Numbered from the stretch's first letter, positions 53,377 to 62,710 are shown. The stretch: 64,000 bases of DNA from Bacillus sp. SJS (GCF_000732485.2 NZ_JAQV02000015.1:186001-250000), one strand, 5' to 3'. The notes: generated by a model not told the origin, from the letters alone. Numbers and translations: made by a program.

Positions 53377-54420
53377 ATGACAAAAAGAAGAATTCTGTAT
53401 TTTGATTGGCTGCGTGTTCTGGCAACAATAAGCGTCGTTGTTCTTCATGCAGCAGCTCCATTGCTTTATGAATATGATAAAATCCCTGATTATGAATGGT
53501 GGACCGGACATATATATGATTCCGTTACCCGCTGGTGTGTGCCGATCTTCTTCATGATGAGCGGAGCGCTCATGCTGAATCCTGCAAAGAAAGAACCGGC
53601 GGACCTTTTTTTCAGGAAACGGGCTTCTAAAGTATTAATTCCTTTTGCCGCTTGGACTGTTTTTTATTTGCTCATTCAAATGAAAACGGGAGACATTGAA
53701 AGGACCCCAGCTGCTGCCGTAAAAGCCATTCTTTCCGATACGGTTTATTATCATCTGTGGTTTTTATATGTGATTATCGGATTGTATCTCATTACCCCAA
53801 TCCTGAGAGTTTATATTTCCAACGCTTCAAGGAGGAATATCGAATTTTTCCTAGCCCTGTGGTTTGTTTGTACAGCTGGTTTCAGTCTGATCAGCAAATT
53901 TTTCGAAGTGAAAATGGGATTTGAAGCCTTCCCGGCAAGCGGATACATAGGCTATTTCGTATTAGGCTACTATTTTTACCATTACAGCTTTAGCAAGGCG
54001 GCTAAGAACATCTATTATGTGATTGGAATTGCCGGTGTGTGCACGACACTCTTTGTCACTCTGTTTTTAACAAAAGAGAACAATGGAACATTTGACGGAT
54101 TCTTCTATCATTACTTGAATATATCAACAATCTTTATGTCTGGTGCTTTCTTTATGTTTTTCAAAGATCTGCAGGAGAAGACAAACCCATCCAGCGGCTC
54201 TTACAAGTGGCTCAGCCCCATTAATAAGGCCAGTATGGGGATATACTTGATCCATCCCTTTGTGTTCCTGCTTCTGGAGAAATTCCTGGGGTTAAGCGCC
54301 TTTACATTAAACCCTCTATATGGGATTCCGCTTATGGCATTTCTGGCGATTTCCATTAGTTTTGTGATTACGAGGATTTTGCAGCGTGTGCCGGTTGTAA
54401 GGAGTATCGTTCCGAGTTAA
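53377..54420 (+). CDS. Membrane acyltransferase (Acyl_transf_3 family)
   Basis: 347 residues, about ten membrane helices. FDWLRVLATISVVVLHAAAP with the conserved Arg and the catalytic His, and VTRWCVPIFFMMSGALMLNP, are the family signatures. These enzymes O-acylate cell-surface sugars. It stands alone and faces away from the CAP gene; the wall polymer is a plausible acceptor. Confidence 0.9.
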   Translation: MTKRRILYFDWLRVLATISVVVLHAAAPLLYEYDKIPDYEWWTGHIYDSVTRWCVPIFFMMSGALMLNPAKKEPADLFFRKRASKVLIPFAAWTVFYLLIQMKTGDIERTPAAAVKAILSDTVYYHLWFLYVIIGLYLITPILRVYISNASRRNIEFFLALWFVCTAGFSLISKFFEVKMGFEAFPASGYIGYFVLGYYFYHYSFSKAAKNIYYVIGIAGVCTTLFVTLFLTKENNGTFDGFFYHYLNISTIFMSGAFFMFFKDLQEKTNPSSGSYKWLSPINKASMGIYLIHPFVFLLLEKFLGLSAFTLNPLYGIPLMAFLAISISFVITRILQRVPVVRSIVPS

Positions 54421-54424
54421 AACG

Positions 54425-54458
54425 ATAAGGGTAACCTCTTTGAAGAGGTTACCCTTAT
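54425..54458. terminator. Bidirectional terminator
   Basis: ATAAGGGTAACCTCTT pairs with AAGAGGTTACCCTTAT, a 16-bp perfect stem with a 2-base apex, between two convergent genes. Confidence 0.85.
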
Positions 54459-54461
54459 TCA

Positions 54462-55850
54462 TTAGTTGCCCCCAAATACAGGCGAATAGGAAGTTCCGGT
54501 TTTTTTCACATAATACCCGCCGCCAATCTCATAGCGGTCGCTTTTAATTTCGTGTACCCTGTAGCCGGTATTTTTATCAAGGGTTTTTAACACTGTACCG
54601 TTTGAACGGTACATGGTAAGAGGCTTTACACTCTCCACATATCCAAGGAAAAGCTTGTAGCCATCCTTCTTGTTCTTTACCTCTCCATCTTCAATTACAA
54701 TCGTTAGTAGCTTGTCTTCAGATGCATAGCCTGCAAATTTGTTTTTGCTATCCGCCGCAACCGCGATCACGAGTTTTGTTGCTGCTGGATCGTGTTTCAC
54801 ATACACACCGCCGCCTACGTTATACGACCCGTTATTTGTTCCGTATACCCTTAGTGCAGCACCTTTCGTATATGTTTTATATAGCTGCTCCTTGCCGCTG
54901 ACTAATTTATAGGAGCTCACATTTTTCAATAGCTTGATTCTTCCGTATCCTTCTTTTCTATTCGGGTTGATCGATAGGGGATTTGCTGTTTCAATTCTGA
55001 GCGGTTTCAGGTTGGACGAAGCCATATAGCCTGTTTTGCCATTTACTTTTACATAATAGTAGCCAAACAAATTATTCCGGTTATCGTCTTCAAATAACTC
55101 ATCACTTAAAATTTCTACCGTAGCATTTGGACCAATCTCAGCTAATTTAGCCATCTTCGTATTCGGTTCCTTGCGCAAATTGTTGATTAGCTCTTTCGTA
55201 ATGACCTTATCTCCCTTATTTAAGTCACCTGCAGACGCCGTATATCCGTATGCCCACTTCATTGGAGCATTACCAGGCTTCCAGTTTGGATCATAGTTTG
55301 TCACTGGAAACGGAGTTGTTGCAGTATTGCCAAACCTAACGATGTTTCCATAAACCAATTCCTGATATGTAGATCCTGGGTGTTGTGTCGGATCGTTTTT
55401 ACCAGAATTCCCATTATAGTTCCGCACAGCAAAATACCAATGCTCCAGAATGTCAGGAGATTGATTTTCAATGACAGGATTAGTCTGAATAGTATATTTC
55501 TCTTTTAGAATGCTGACGCCTTGATCAATATTATACGCAGCATCTGTTTTCAGGCGTTCCCGATCAATTTCAGGATGATCCCCGGGACTGAGGGTTACTT
55601 GCATAATACCGATTCCGCCATCCGATGTAACCAGCGGTGCTCCGTTTTTACATTGATACAAGCCTCCGCTTTCCTTAGAGGCAATTCCTTTAACGATTTC
55701 AACAGGTACATCATATTTTTTAGCTGCATCAGCTAACATATTTTTCATCTCAATGACCGAAGGCTCGCTGCATGAACCAGTTTCAGCCTGTACTCCTGCC
55801 GGTGTCCATAATAAAGATGTGGCCAGTACAGCTCCTGTTAATAATTTCAC
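54462..55850 (-). CDS. Secreted lytic transglycosylase with SH3 and C-terminal beta repeats
   Basis: 462 residues. Signal peptide (KLLTGAVLATSLLWTPAGVQ). SLT domain at about 30-165 with catalytic Glu60 in IASKESGG and SDGGIGIMQVTLSPGDH. An SH3b-like domain near 215-285 (ITKELINNLRKEPNTKMA...GYMASSNLKPL). Then two units of a beta-rich repeat: 'YKTYTKGAALRVYGTNNGSY-NVGGGVYVKHD' near 320-350 and 'GYRVHEIKSDRYEIGGGYYV-KKT' near 430-452. The same repeat ends the propeller protein at 59-61 kb. It should cleave glycan strands of peptidoglycan. Confidence 0.85.
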   Translation of the reverse strand: MKLLTGAVLATSLLWTPAGVQAETGSCSEPSVIEMKNMLADAAKKYDVPVEIVKGIASKESGGLYQCKNGAPLVTSDGGIGIMQVTLSPGDHPEIDRERLKTDAAYNIDQGVSILKEKYTIQTNPVIENQSPDILEHWYFAVRNYNGNSGKNDPTQHPGSTYQELVYGNIVRFGNTATTPFPVTNYDPNWKPGNAPMKWAYGYTASAGDLNKGDKVITKELINNLRKEPNTKMAKLAEIGPNATVEILSDELFEDDNRNNLFGYYYVKVNGKTGYMASSNLKPLRIETANPLSINPNRKEGYGRIKLLKNVSSYKLVSGKEQLYKTYTKGAALRVYGTNNGSYNVGGGVYVKHDPAATKLVIAVAADSKNKFAGYASEDKLLTIVIEDGEVKNKKDGYKLFLGYVESVKPLTMYRSNGTVLKTLDKNTGYRVHEIKSDRYEIGGGYYVKKTGTSYSPVFGGN

Positions 55851-55911
55851 TATTTTTACCCCCTAAAGTTTCTTCTATCATTCTATCATGTAATAATTAC
55901 CAATAATAGTA

Positions 55912-55949
55912 AAAAAATAAAAGCAGATGCTCATTTTAGCACCTGCTTT
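55912..55949 (-). terminator. Terminator of the NlpC/P60 gene
   Basis: AAAGCAGGTGCT pairs with AGCATCTGCTTT (one mismatch), followed by TATTTTTTT on the minus strand. Confidence 0.8.
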
Positions 55950-55958
55950 CCAGTAGAA

Positions 55959-57077
55959 TTATAGGTTTAATTTTGCTTTAAGCGCTAGCTTGCGCTCTTT
56001 TAAATCGGCATTGATTTTAGAAAGACTGTGGTATCCGCCTGCATGCAGAGCGTTCCCGTCTGCTTTAATTTTAGAAGCACGCGTTTCCAGTCTTGATAGA
56101 GTTTCAAAATGTTCAATCGCCGTTTTTACAGATCCCTTAGCAATGAGGCTGTCAATATCATTCATGAGACGATACATGGATACCTCATATTTTGTTGTTT
56201 CTCGAGCGATTTTCGCTTGGGTAACAAAGCGGTCATTGAACACTTTGCGGTTTGATGCACCGTAAATTTTTCCGATAACACTTTCGGTTTTACGAATCTT
56301 AGATGATAACCCATCATAGATACTATTCGTTTCAGCATCCAAACGCTGTCCGCTAATTAGTTTGGACGTGAGTTCATTTGTTTCTTTTTCAAGATCCATG
56401 CCCGTTTTTACAGCATCAATCACTCTTGCAGAACGATTCATGTATTCTGTAAAACTAGCATCCTTGCTTTTTGCCTTCAACCTATTGTATTCCCCGATTA
56501 AAGAAGAATCCAAACCGTTAATTTTATCAGCAGTCGAGTATTTGGACTGTAAATTGCTAGCTAGCTCTTTTGCAGATTGTGTATAGTTCTCAGTCGCAGC
56601 AGCTAGTACAGTTCCTAGCGTAGAATGTCTTTTTGCGCTAACGTATGCATTGCGCCAGTAGCTCTCTCCAAGTGAACTTGTTGTTACACCTTTTGAAGAG
56701 GATGCGTGAATGAATTGGTTGCCTCCAATATAAATTCCTACGTGGGAAACGGAAGGCTTGCTCATCGTTCTGAAAAATACGAGATCTCCAGGCTGTTTAC
56801 TGGATACACTCTCCATACTGCTTGAATTGTACATTCCATCAGCCGTGCGGGGTACAGATAATCCTGCTTTATTAAATACATAGCCTACAAACCCTGAGCA
56901 ATCAAAGCCGGATGGAGTGGTTCCTCCCCATTTGTACGGTACTCCTATGTATTGCTTGCTTATATTTATGATATTAGTTTCGAATGAAGTAGATGCAGCT
57001 TTCGCATCGTTGGCTGGCAGATACGAACTGAATAATAGAGATGTTGCTAATCCAAGAGCAATAATCGGTTTCTTCAT
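55959..57077 (-). CDS. NlpC/P60 endopeptidase with SbsC-like helical domain
   Basis: 372 residues from the ATG at 57077 (AAAGGAGG). Signal peptide ending NDAKAAS. C40 peptidase at 33-145 with Cys60 (GGTTPSGFDCSGFVGYVFNK), His112 (SVSHVGIYIGG) and His124 (FIHASSSKGV). Residues about 150-372 are helical and end in the SbsC-like block: IRKTESVIGKIYGASNRKVF, FVTQAKIARETTKYEVSMYR, LSRLETRASKIKADGNALHA. It would cut peptide cross-links (gamma-D-Glu bonds) while bound to wall polymer. Confidence 0.88.
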   Translation of the reverse strand: MKKPIIALGLATSLLFSSYLPANDAKAASTSFETNIINISKQYIGVPYKWGGTTPSGFDCSGFVGYVFNKAGLSVPRTADGMYNSSSMESVSSKQPGDLVFFRTMSKPSVSHVGIYIGGNQFIHASSSKGVTTSSLGESYWRNAYVSAKRHSTLGTVLAAATENYTQSAKELASNLQSKYSTADKINGLDSSLIGEYNRLKAKSKDASFTEYMNRSARVIDAVKTGMDLEKETNELTSKLISGQRLDAETNSIYDGLSSKIRKTESVIGKIYGASNRKVFNDRFVTQAKIARETTKYEVSMYRLMNDIDSLIAKGSVKTAIEHFETLSRLETRASKIKADGNALHAGGYHSLSKINADLKERKLALKAKLNL

Positions 57078-57281
57078 GTTCTTCCTCCTTTGGCACAAGA
57101 TTAGTATACATGACGGATGAAGGAAGTAGTATAACAGTTCTATTACATAATTCCGTAATGTTACAATAGCATTACAATAAAGTGATTTTACGATTAATTA
57201 TGTCACGTTTCAGCAAATTTTTTTGTCAAAACCCGGTTAAATAGGTGCTTTTAGAACCTAGTACTAAACGAGTCTCATACA

Positions 57282-57313
57282 AAAAGAGAAGGTCAAAAGA
57301 CCCCCTCTTTTCA
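57282..57313 (-). terminator. Terminator of the carboxypeptidase gene
   Basis: AAAGAGGGGGTC pairs with GACCTTCTCTTT around TTTT (two mismatches), followed by TTTTT on the minus strand. Confidence 0.75.
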
Positions 57314-57317
57314 TTAT

Positions 57318-59042
57318 CTATCTAAGCTCATTTTCAATTTGTTTCAGTGTTGTTTCAAATCCTGGCAAATCCGGATATTTTCCTGGATACAATTGGTTTC
57401 CAGCTTTTTTTACAGCGGCTGATCTTTCAGTCAATCGGTCATAAAGATTAAACTTCTCTTGCAAAATGACCGGATCAGTTCCTTTTGCTTTCAATTCTTT
57501 AATTTCTGCAAGAAGACGGTAGCGTGATATTTCATAGATCACGGTTTCCTTGGCAATTTTTGCAGGAACAAGATATTTTTGGCCAAACAAGCTTCTTACA
57601 CTGCCGCCATATACTTTACCAATGGAAGCTTCTTCTTTTTTCAGCTGCCTGGAAAGCTCATCATAAGCGGCTCCAGTTTCATCATTCAGTGTTCCGTTTG
57701 CAGCAAATGACTGCAGCTCACTGCGCTCTTTATTTAGAAGATCCCCTGCTTTTACAGCATCAATAAAGTAGGCAGCCTGCAGCCGAATCTGTTTAGCATT
57801 CCTTACATTTTTCATGGCATTTTCTTTATAATAGGCAGGCAAATTAGAGGCAATGCCCTCTGCCTTTTTCACTTCATAATCGGACTGATCATACAGCTTT
57901 TTCATAGAAGCCGATATGTATACGTTCGCTTGTGACATTATGTTCGCTGTGTAATACGGCTTTAATTTAAAACTTGACTGCAGATAGCTGTTTACTTGCG
58001 AAACCTGCTGATCATACGTTGAACCAACCCGCTGCTGGTACAGCTTATGGCTCTCTTTCGCAGCGTAGAGCCCTACATCTTTGTTTTCCTCCCATACCTT
58101 GCTGAAATTTTTCAGCGGAACACTCGTATCTCCTACAAATGGAGAGATTTCAAGCGTGAAAGCAGGGCGCTTGTATGTCTGCAGGAACCAGTCTGTAAAT
58201 CCTCCTCCAGACGGGTTAGGTCCAGGATATACGAGCCGGTATCCAGTCATTCTTCCAAGCTGCTTCGCGTAGTTCAAATCGCGCGTATAGCGGGCACCGG
58301 TTTGGTAAAAATTCCAGAACAGGATTTCTCCGCTTGAATGATAGCTTAGCGACATTTCAGGGTCAATGTCCTTCATAAACCCCAGGACCACTTTGGTTTC
58401 AGCAGTCGATGCCGGACTGTAGCCTTTAAAGTTTTCTGAAGCGGGCTTGCCCGGGCTGCAGCAGATCGACGACCATTTTGCATCATATTGACGGTTCAGG
58501 TCGACCCCTTTTGCGTTTGCTTTCCAGTGTTTAAAATCCGCGCTTCCTCCATTCATCTTTAACGCAGATGACTGACTGGAGGCCGGAAGTGATTTCACGC
58601 CATATTGCTGAAGTGAAACTCCGTCAGGATTCACCATGGGCATAAACCAAATCGTAGTTTGGTCTAAAATTGACTTAGCTGATAGGCCATTGATTGTTGA
58701 GTTACTGTAATAGGCTTTTGCATATTGATCAATCATCTTCATATTGAGACTGGTAGTCATCCACTCTCTCGCATGGTGTGAACCGTTTACAAAAACCTGC
58801 GCAGGGCCTTTCCCGATCGAGACAGCGTAAAGATCACGTCCATATTCCGATTTTCCAACTGATTTGTAGCTCACTAAGTGAGGATATGTGGCAGCAAGCG
58901 CTTGTAAATCCTTTTTCATTACATCATACGTATAGACCTGATTAGCATTGACAGAGAACGGGGCAGCAGAGGCTTTCTCTTCTGTGCCAGTGAAGCTTAT
59001 GCAAAAAACAAAGGCGGCAATCATCCAAATTAATTTTCTCAC
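57318..59042 (-). CDS. M14 zinc carboxypeptidase with SbsC-like helical domain
   Basis: 574 residues. Signal peptide (RKLIWMIAAFVFCISFTGTE). M14 domain at about 35-330: zinc ligands His90 and Glu93 in VNGSHHAREWMTT, the third His in MSLSYHSSGEILFW, and the catalytic Glu in FTLEISPFVGD. Residues about 345-574 are helical and close with LKKEEASIGKVYGGSVRSLF, VPAKIAKETVIYEISRYRLL and YDRLTERSAAVKKAGNQLYP, the SbsC-like block. Cleaves peptides, perhaps the peptidoglycan stem, at the cell surface. Confidence 0.9.
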   Translation of the reverse strand: MRKLIWMIAAFVFCISFTGTEEKASAAPFSVNANQVYTYDVMKKDLQALAATYPHLVSYKSVGKSEYGRDLYAVSIGKGPAQVFVNGSHHAREWMTTSLNMKMIDQYAKAYYSNSTINGLSAKSILDQTTIWFMPMVNPDGVSLQQYGVKSLPASSQSSALKMNGGSADFKHWKANAKGVDLNRQYDAKWSSICCSPGKPASENFKGYSPASTAETKVVLGFMKDIDPEMSLSYHSSGEILFWNFYQTGARYTRDLNYAKQLGRMTGYRLVYPGPNPSGGGFTDWFLQTYKRPAFTLEISPFVGDTSVPLKNFSKVWEENKDVGLYAAKESHKLYQQRVGSTYDQQVSQVNSYLQSSFKLKPYYTANIMSQANVYISASMKKLYDQSDYEVKKAEGIASNLPAYYKENAMKNVRNAKQIRLQAAYFIDAVKAGDLLNKERSELQSFAANGTLNDETGAAYDELSRQLKKEEASIGKVYGGSVRSLFGQKYLVPAKIAKETVIYEISRYRLLAEIKELKAKGTDPVILQEKFNLYDRLTERSAAVKKAGNQLYPGKYPDLPGFETTLKQIENELR

Positions 59043-59143
59043 TCTCTCGTTCCTTTCCGCTTTTTCTATCTCTCTAACAATCTACCATGAAATGTAGTCA
59101 TTTCCAGACTTGACTTCAAAGGGCCGACCGTGTATTTAGCGGA

Positions 59144-59180
59144 GGAAAAAAAGAACCCGGGAACAGGGCTCCCGGGTTTT
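59144..59180 (-). terminator. Terminator of the propeller gene
   Basis: AACCCGGGAG pairs with TTCCCGGGTT (inner bases GCCCTG), followed by CTTTTTTT on the minus strand. Confidence 0.85.
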
Positions 59181-59182
59181 CA

Positions 59183-61750
59183 TTAATTTTTATTATAAAT
59201 CATAGATTGCTTATTGTATTCTAGATAAAAACCATTTCCTATATCTAATTTATTACCATCGACATTCAGAATTTCATATTCCTCTCCCGCCTGCAGCTTC
59301 ATGACAGGAAGAGCTTCCCCATATTGGAACATCATCGAGTCTGATGTAAGTTCGACAGTTCCTACATAATAGGAGACATCACTGGTTTTTTGAACTTTGT
59401 AGCCATTTCCTACATCGTAATATTGATCATTAAAGCTATAAACCCGAATTTCTTCTCCCGGCTGGATAGTCCTAAACACTTCTCCATTCGGCTTCAAGAT
59501 TGGTGCATTACTAAGTGTAAAAACTCTTCCCACATAGGTTGAAATTTTATGCGGTTCATTGTAAAAGTAATGGTTATTTCCTACATGATAGTAGTTTTTA
59601 TAGGTTCCATATACACGGTAAAAGGAATCACCAGGCAGCTGTTTAACCGGCACCATGGAACTTCCTTCTTTTTTGTACAGCAGCAGCGGCTGTTTAGAGA
59701 ACACTCGCGCAACCGGGAATGGTGAATCGGATGTTAAGACATTTGGTATCTTAATTTCCCCAGGTTTTAACACATGTTCTTCCGTTAAATCATTTGGATT
59801 TAATCTCCAAAGATTAGACCGGAGGTTATAATATAGTTTTCCGTTATTATCTTTTGCTAAGTCGAATACATCACGTGTATCGTAGCTTGTAATCTCCAAT
59901 GTATCTGTATCCACTTTAAACAGCATTCCCTGGAAGGTTCCATACAGATCACCGGAATGGTCCTGCATTAAGCTTTCCGTCTTATACATGCCCTGTAATT
60001 GGTTAGGCGTGATTGGGTAAAGATTCGGCATCCCCTTCTCTGGATCGTAAACGAGAAGTTTGTTATCCACAATCCCCCATAGTCTCCCATCCGGTGTTGT
60101 AGTCAGTGCAGAAATTTTGATTGCATAACCGCCAGGAAGTTCGATTTCTTTTTTGGAATAATTGGAACTGTTTGTGTCAATCGCAAACAGTTTAGCCGTC
60201 TCTTTTGAAAGATTTCCGCTTCCATCATACGCACTCGTTCCTAAATACAAGGTATGGGATTGATTGTTGTAAACCATGGCCGATGCACTTTGTTCATATG
60301 GGAGCAGTTCTTGATGGATAATCTTCTGCTGATTCAAATCATATGTGAGGAACATTCCCGTTTTTTGCCCTCGTTTAGGGACAGTTCCAGTGTATAGTCT
60401 ATTCTTTTCATCATCTGCCGCCATCGCCTTTGGACGGTCTTGTCCATCGTCACCTAAATCCATTATTTTCTTAGGATTTGAGCCCGGAGTCCATTCCTTT
60501 GAAGTATCGTATTCGTAAACGTGAGCATTTGGATAAACACCAAAAAACATTTTATTTTTCAAAGAAATCATATCCTCAACTTGACCTAACCCATCATACA
60601 TTTTGGTGGTCTCAGTTTCAGGGTCAAACACCCCAAGTTTGCCGGAAATAAACCCCGAGCTGTAAATATCTCCATTTACCCCATTTCCAACACTATAAAT
60701 TTCTACTGCCTGAGGCGGGAGATTAAGAGTGGAAGTACGGAAGCGCTTCTGGGTTAAATTATATTCATAAAATCGGCCGCTATTTCCAGCAAGCCCTAGA
60801 AGATGAGGCTGTCCGTTAACATTTAGAATATCTAGCGATACGGCTCCAGTACGGGAAAAATACGATTCCAGTTCCTTGCTGCTCCCATCAGATGGATTGA
60901 ACTCATATAACTTACTTTTAGAACTGTAAAAAACGTTTTGGCTGTTCCATGCTGGTGATACACCTCGTGAGTCAGCTGGAAGCACGTGTTCTAATTGGCT
61001 GCTTTCCTTATTCAAAACAAGAAGCGTACTTTTGTTTTCCATTTTCGCGTAAACTTTTCCGCCTGCTATGTCCAAGTCATAAACGGATGCCGCCGATTTA
61101 TATTCTTCAGGCAGTATATCTGTTTTTTCATTAGTATTCAGGTTCCACTTAATAAGAGCGGCAGGAGAACCAATTCCTACATATAACGTTTTATTTTCTT
61201 CATCATATTCGACGCTTCTTGCATACTTGCGTCCTTTCATAACCACACCAAGGCTTTTAAAACCCTGGTTATCATTATATGTAAAGACTGTGCCGCCATA
61301 AGATGTTACACCAAACACTCGATTTTCCTTAGTATCATAAGTCAGATCCCAGATAGTTGTATTGGAAGCCGAGGAGGCTTTACCTAAGTTTGATATTTCC
61401 TTCGTATCGGGATTGTAACGATATAAATGCTCATTAGGAGTAGATCCAACCCAAACCTGTCGATCTGGGCCCACCTCAATCGACCAAGCAGCAGCAGCAC
61501 CTTCAAGATTTTCCATATCAACTACTTGTTTTGTCTCTAAATCCATAACAATGAGCTTTGCTGGCTCACCTTGCAGCAGTGCATAGTAAAGCGGCCGTCC
61601 TGACTGATCCTGGCCAGCTTCACCTCGTATCACATTCACATATTGAACTTGCGGGCCCATGTTTTCAAATGGTCCTTCCGTGGCAGATGCGGGGAATGCG
61701 AGCAATGAAATGAGGAGCAGGGCAGATAATGACATACGAAGTAACTTCAC
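59183..61750 (-). CDS. Large secreted beta-propeller protein with C-terminal beta repeats
   Basis: 855 residues from a GTG at 61750 (GGAGG 8 bases upstream). Signal peptide (KLLRMSLSALLLISLLAFPA). Residues about 30-680 form many blades of the type 'YRYNPDTKEISNLGKASS', 'GVFDPETETTKMYDGLGQ' and 'FAIDTNSSNYSKKEIELPGG', as in streptogramin-lyase/kelch-like propellers. The last 170 residues hold three copies of the beta repeat found in the transglycosylase protein (DSFYRVYGTYKNYYHVGNNH, EEIRVYSFNDQYYDVGNGYK, EEYEILNVDGNKLDIGNGFY). No catalytic motif recognised. Likely a wall-bound binding protein. Confidence 0.75.
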   Translation of the reverse strand: MKLLRMSLSALLLISLLAFPASATEGPFENMGPQVQYVNVIRGEAGQDQSGRPLYYALLQGEPAKLIVMDLETKQVVDMENLEGAAAAWSIEVGPDRQVWVGSTPNEHLYRYNPDTKEISNLGKASSASNTTIWDLTYDTKENRVFGVTSYGGTVFTYNDNQGFKSLGVVMKGRKYARSVEYDEENKTLYVGIGSPAALIKWNLNTNEKTDILPEEYKSAASVYDLDIAGGKVYAKMENKSTLLVLNKESSQLEHVLPADSRGVSPAWNSQNVFYSSKSKLYEFNPSDGSSKELESYFSRTGAVSLDILNVNGQPHLLGLAGNSGRFYEYNLTQKRFRTSTLNLPPQAVEIYSVGNGVNGDIYSSGFISGKLGVFDPETETTKMYDGLGQVEDMISLKNKMFFGVYPNAHVYEYDTSKEWTPGSNPKKIMDLGDDGQDRPKAMAADDEKNRLYTGTVPKRGQKTGMFLTYDLNQQKIIHQELLPYEQSASAMVYNNQSHTLYLGTSAYDGSGNLSKETAKLFAIDTNSSNYSKKEIELPGGYAIKISALTTTPDGRLWGIVDNKLLVYDPEKGMPNLYPITPNQLQGMYKTESLMQDHSGDLYGTFQGMLFKVDTDTLEITSYDTRDVFDLAKDNNGKLYYNLRSNLWRLNPNDLTEEHVLKPGEIKIPNVLTSDSPFPVARVFSKQPLLLYKKEGSSMVPVKQLPGDSFYRVYGTYKNYYHVGNNHYFYNEPHKISTYVGRVFTLSNAPILKPNGEVFRTIQPGEEIRVYSFNDQYYDVGNGYKVQKTSDVSYYVGTVELTSDSMMFQYGEALPVMKLQAGEEYEILNVDGNKLDIGNGFYLEYNKQSMIYNKN

Positions 61751-61964
61751 AATAATATCCTCCAAAACCTTTCTTTAATCCAATTTCCCTCCCAGAAAAT
61801 CCGATTATTTCTCTAATATGTATATTCTACCAAACGATAGGATTTATGTCTTAGGAATTTGGAAAATCACTTTAAAATTATTGGGAGGAAATGTATACTT
61901 TTAAAAATATCAAATTCAGGTAAATTTTTCACTTCGGGGAGTTTAAGGTTTTGTAAAGATGCCA
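61751..61964. other. Intergenic stretch upstream of the propeller gene
   Basis: AT-rich DNA that should hold the promoter of the propeller gene. I see no clear -35/-10 pair, repeat or gene here. Confidence 0.4.
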
Positions 61965-62141
61965 CATAAAAAAACCCCTCACACTGATGTCAAGAACAGC
62001 ATGAGGGGCTCCCGCTTTATGGAAATTTGAAAGGGGAAACAAGTTAGGTGAAAGAATCTAAATGCTAAGACGTATGTTGTTTAGGATTTCTGTCTATCTG
62101 CGTCTATGTATGTGGCATACAAAATATCACTCGATACTTTC
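61965..62141 (-). ncRNA. Candidate small RNA (about 177 nt) downstream of swrA
   Basis: An extended -10 (TATGATACAAT, plus-strand 62148-62153 for TACAAT) with TTAACA 19 bases upstream precedes a region with no reading frame. It ends in a strong terminator: CCCCTCA pairs with TGAGGGG, then TTTTTTT. The RNA contains C-rich, unpaired-looking stretches (TTTCCCCTTTC, TTCACCTAAC) that could pair with Shine-Dalgarno sequences, as in RoxS-type regulators. It may also just be the end of the swrA transcript. Not matched to a named family. Confidence 0.45.
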
Positions 62142-62198
62142 GTCCTAATTGTATCATAATTTTTTCCTCAATTGTTAATAATTTTTTGCAGTTTTGGC

Positions 62199-62627
62199 TT
62201 ATTGAAGGAAAAAATTATTCTTTCTGGATTTGTAGTACTCCATGTTTTCTTCAGAAGACCAAAGATTCGTATTCATAAGCGAAAAGTCCAGCTTGCAGGT
62301 ATCGTCTGGTGAATTGGAAATAAGCTGTTCCAAGAGCTTCACATCATTTTTTAACCCTTTAAATGAATCATACTCTCTGGACTTATTGGGCCGGCCGATA
62401 TGATGCTGAATATAATCTTCAAGTGTGGAGCTGCTGATATCCGAAAAACTTGTGCAGCTCGTATAATTTACACAATATCGTATAAATAAGGTCACAGCAT
62501 TCTCTGCTTTCCTGCTTTTTAAAATTTGATTCTCTCTCATAACAAAATCCATTTCTCTCCGTATTGAATAGCTCCTGAGCTGCTTATCATTCATTCGCTG
62601 ACCAAACGGGGTTAACTCATTACTCAT
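62199..62627 (-). CDS. swrA: Swarming motility activator SwrA homologue
   Basis: 142 residues from the ATG at 62627 (GGAGG 10 bases upstream). It aligns with B. subtilis SwrA (117 residues): RSYSIRREMDFVMRENQ against the SwrA N terminus, then LFIRYCVNYTSCTSFSDI (SwrA has LFSRYLVNYTNVESVNDI), and LDFSLMNTNLWSSEEN (SwrA has KDFSLSNVTLWMTQER). The first 17 residues are extra. SwrA with DegU activates the fla/che operon and swarming. A c-di-GMP-I riboswitch lies in its leader. Intact here, without the homopolymer frameshift seen in laboratory B. subtilis. Confidence 0.85.
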   Translation of the reverse strand: MSNELTPFGQRMNDKQLRSYSIRREMDFVMRENQILKSRKAENAVTLFIRYCVNYTSCTSFSDISSSTLEDYIQHHIGRPNKSREYDSFKGLKNDVKLLEQLISNSPDDTCKLDFSLMNTNLWSSEENMEYYKSRKNNFFLQ

Positions 62628-62710
62628 TCCTATGCACCCTCCATTAATAAACCTGAGCCGCATAAGCTTAAACAAACCAAATCAACCTTCTTTGGTGTAA
62701 GCACTTATTT

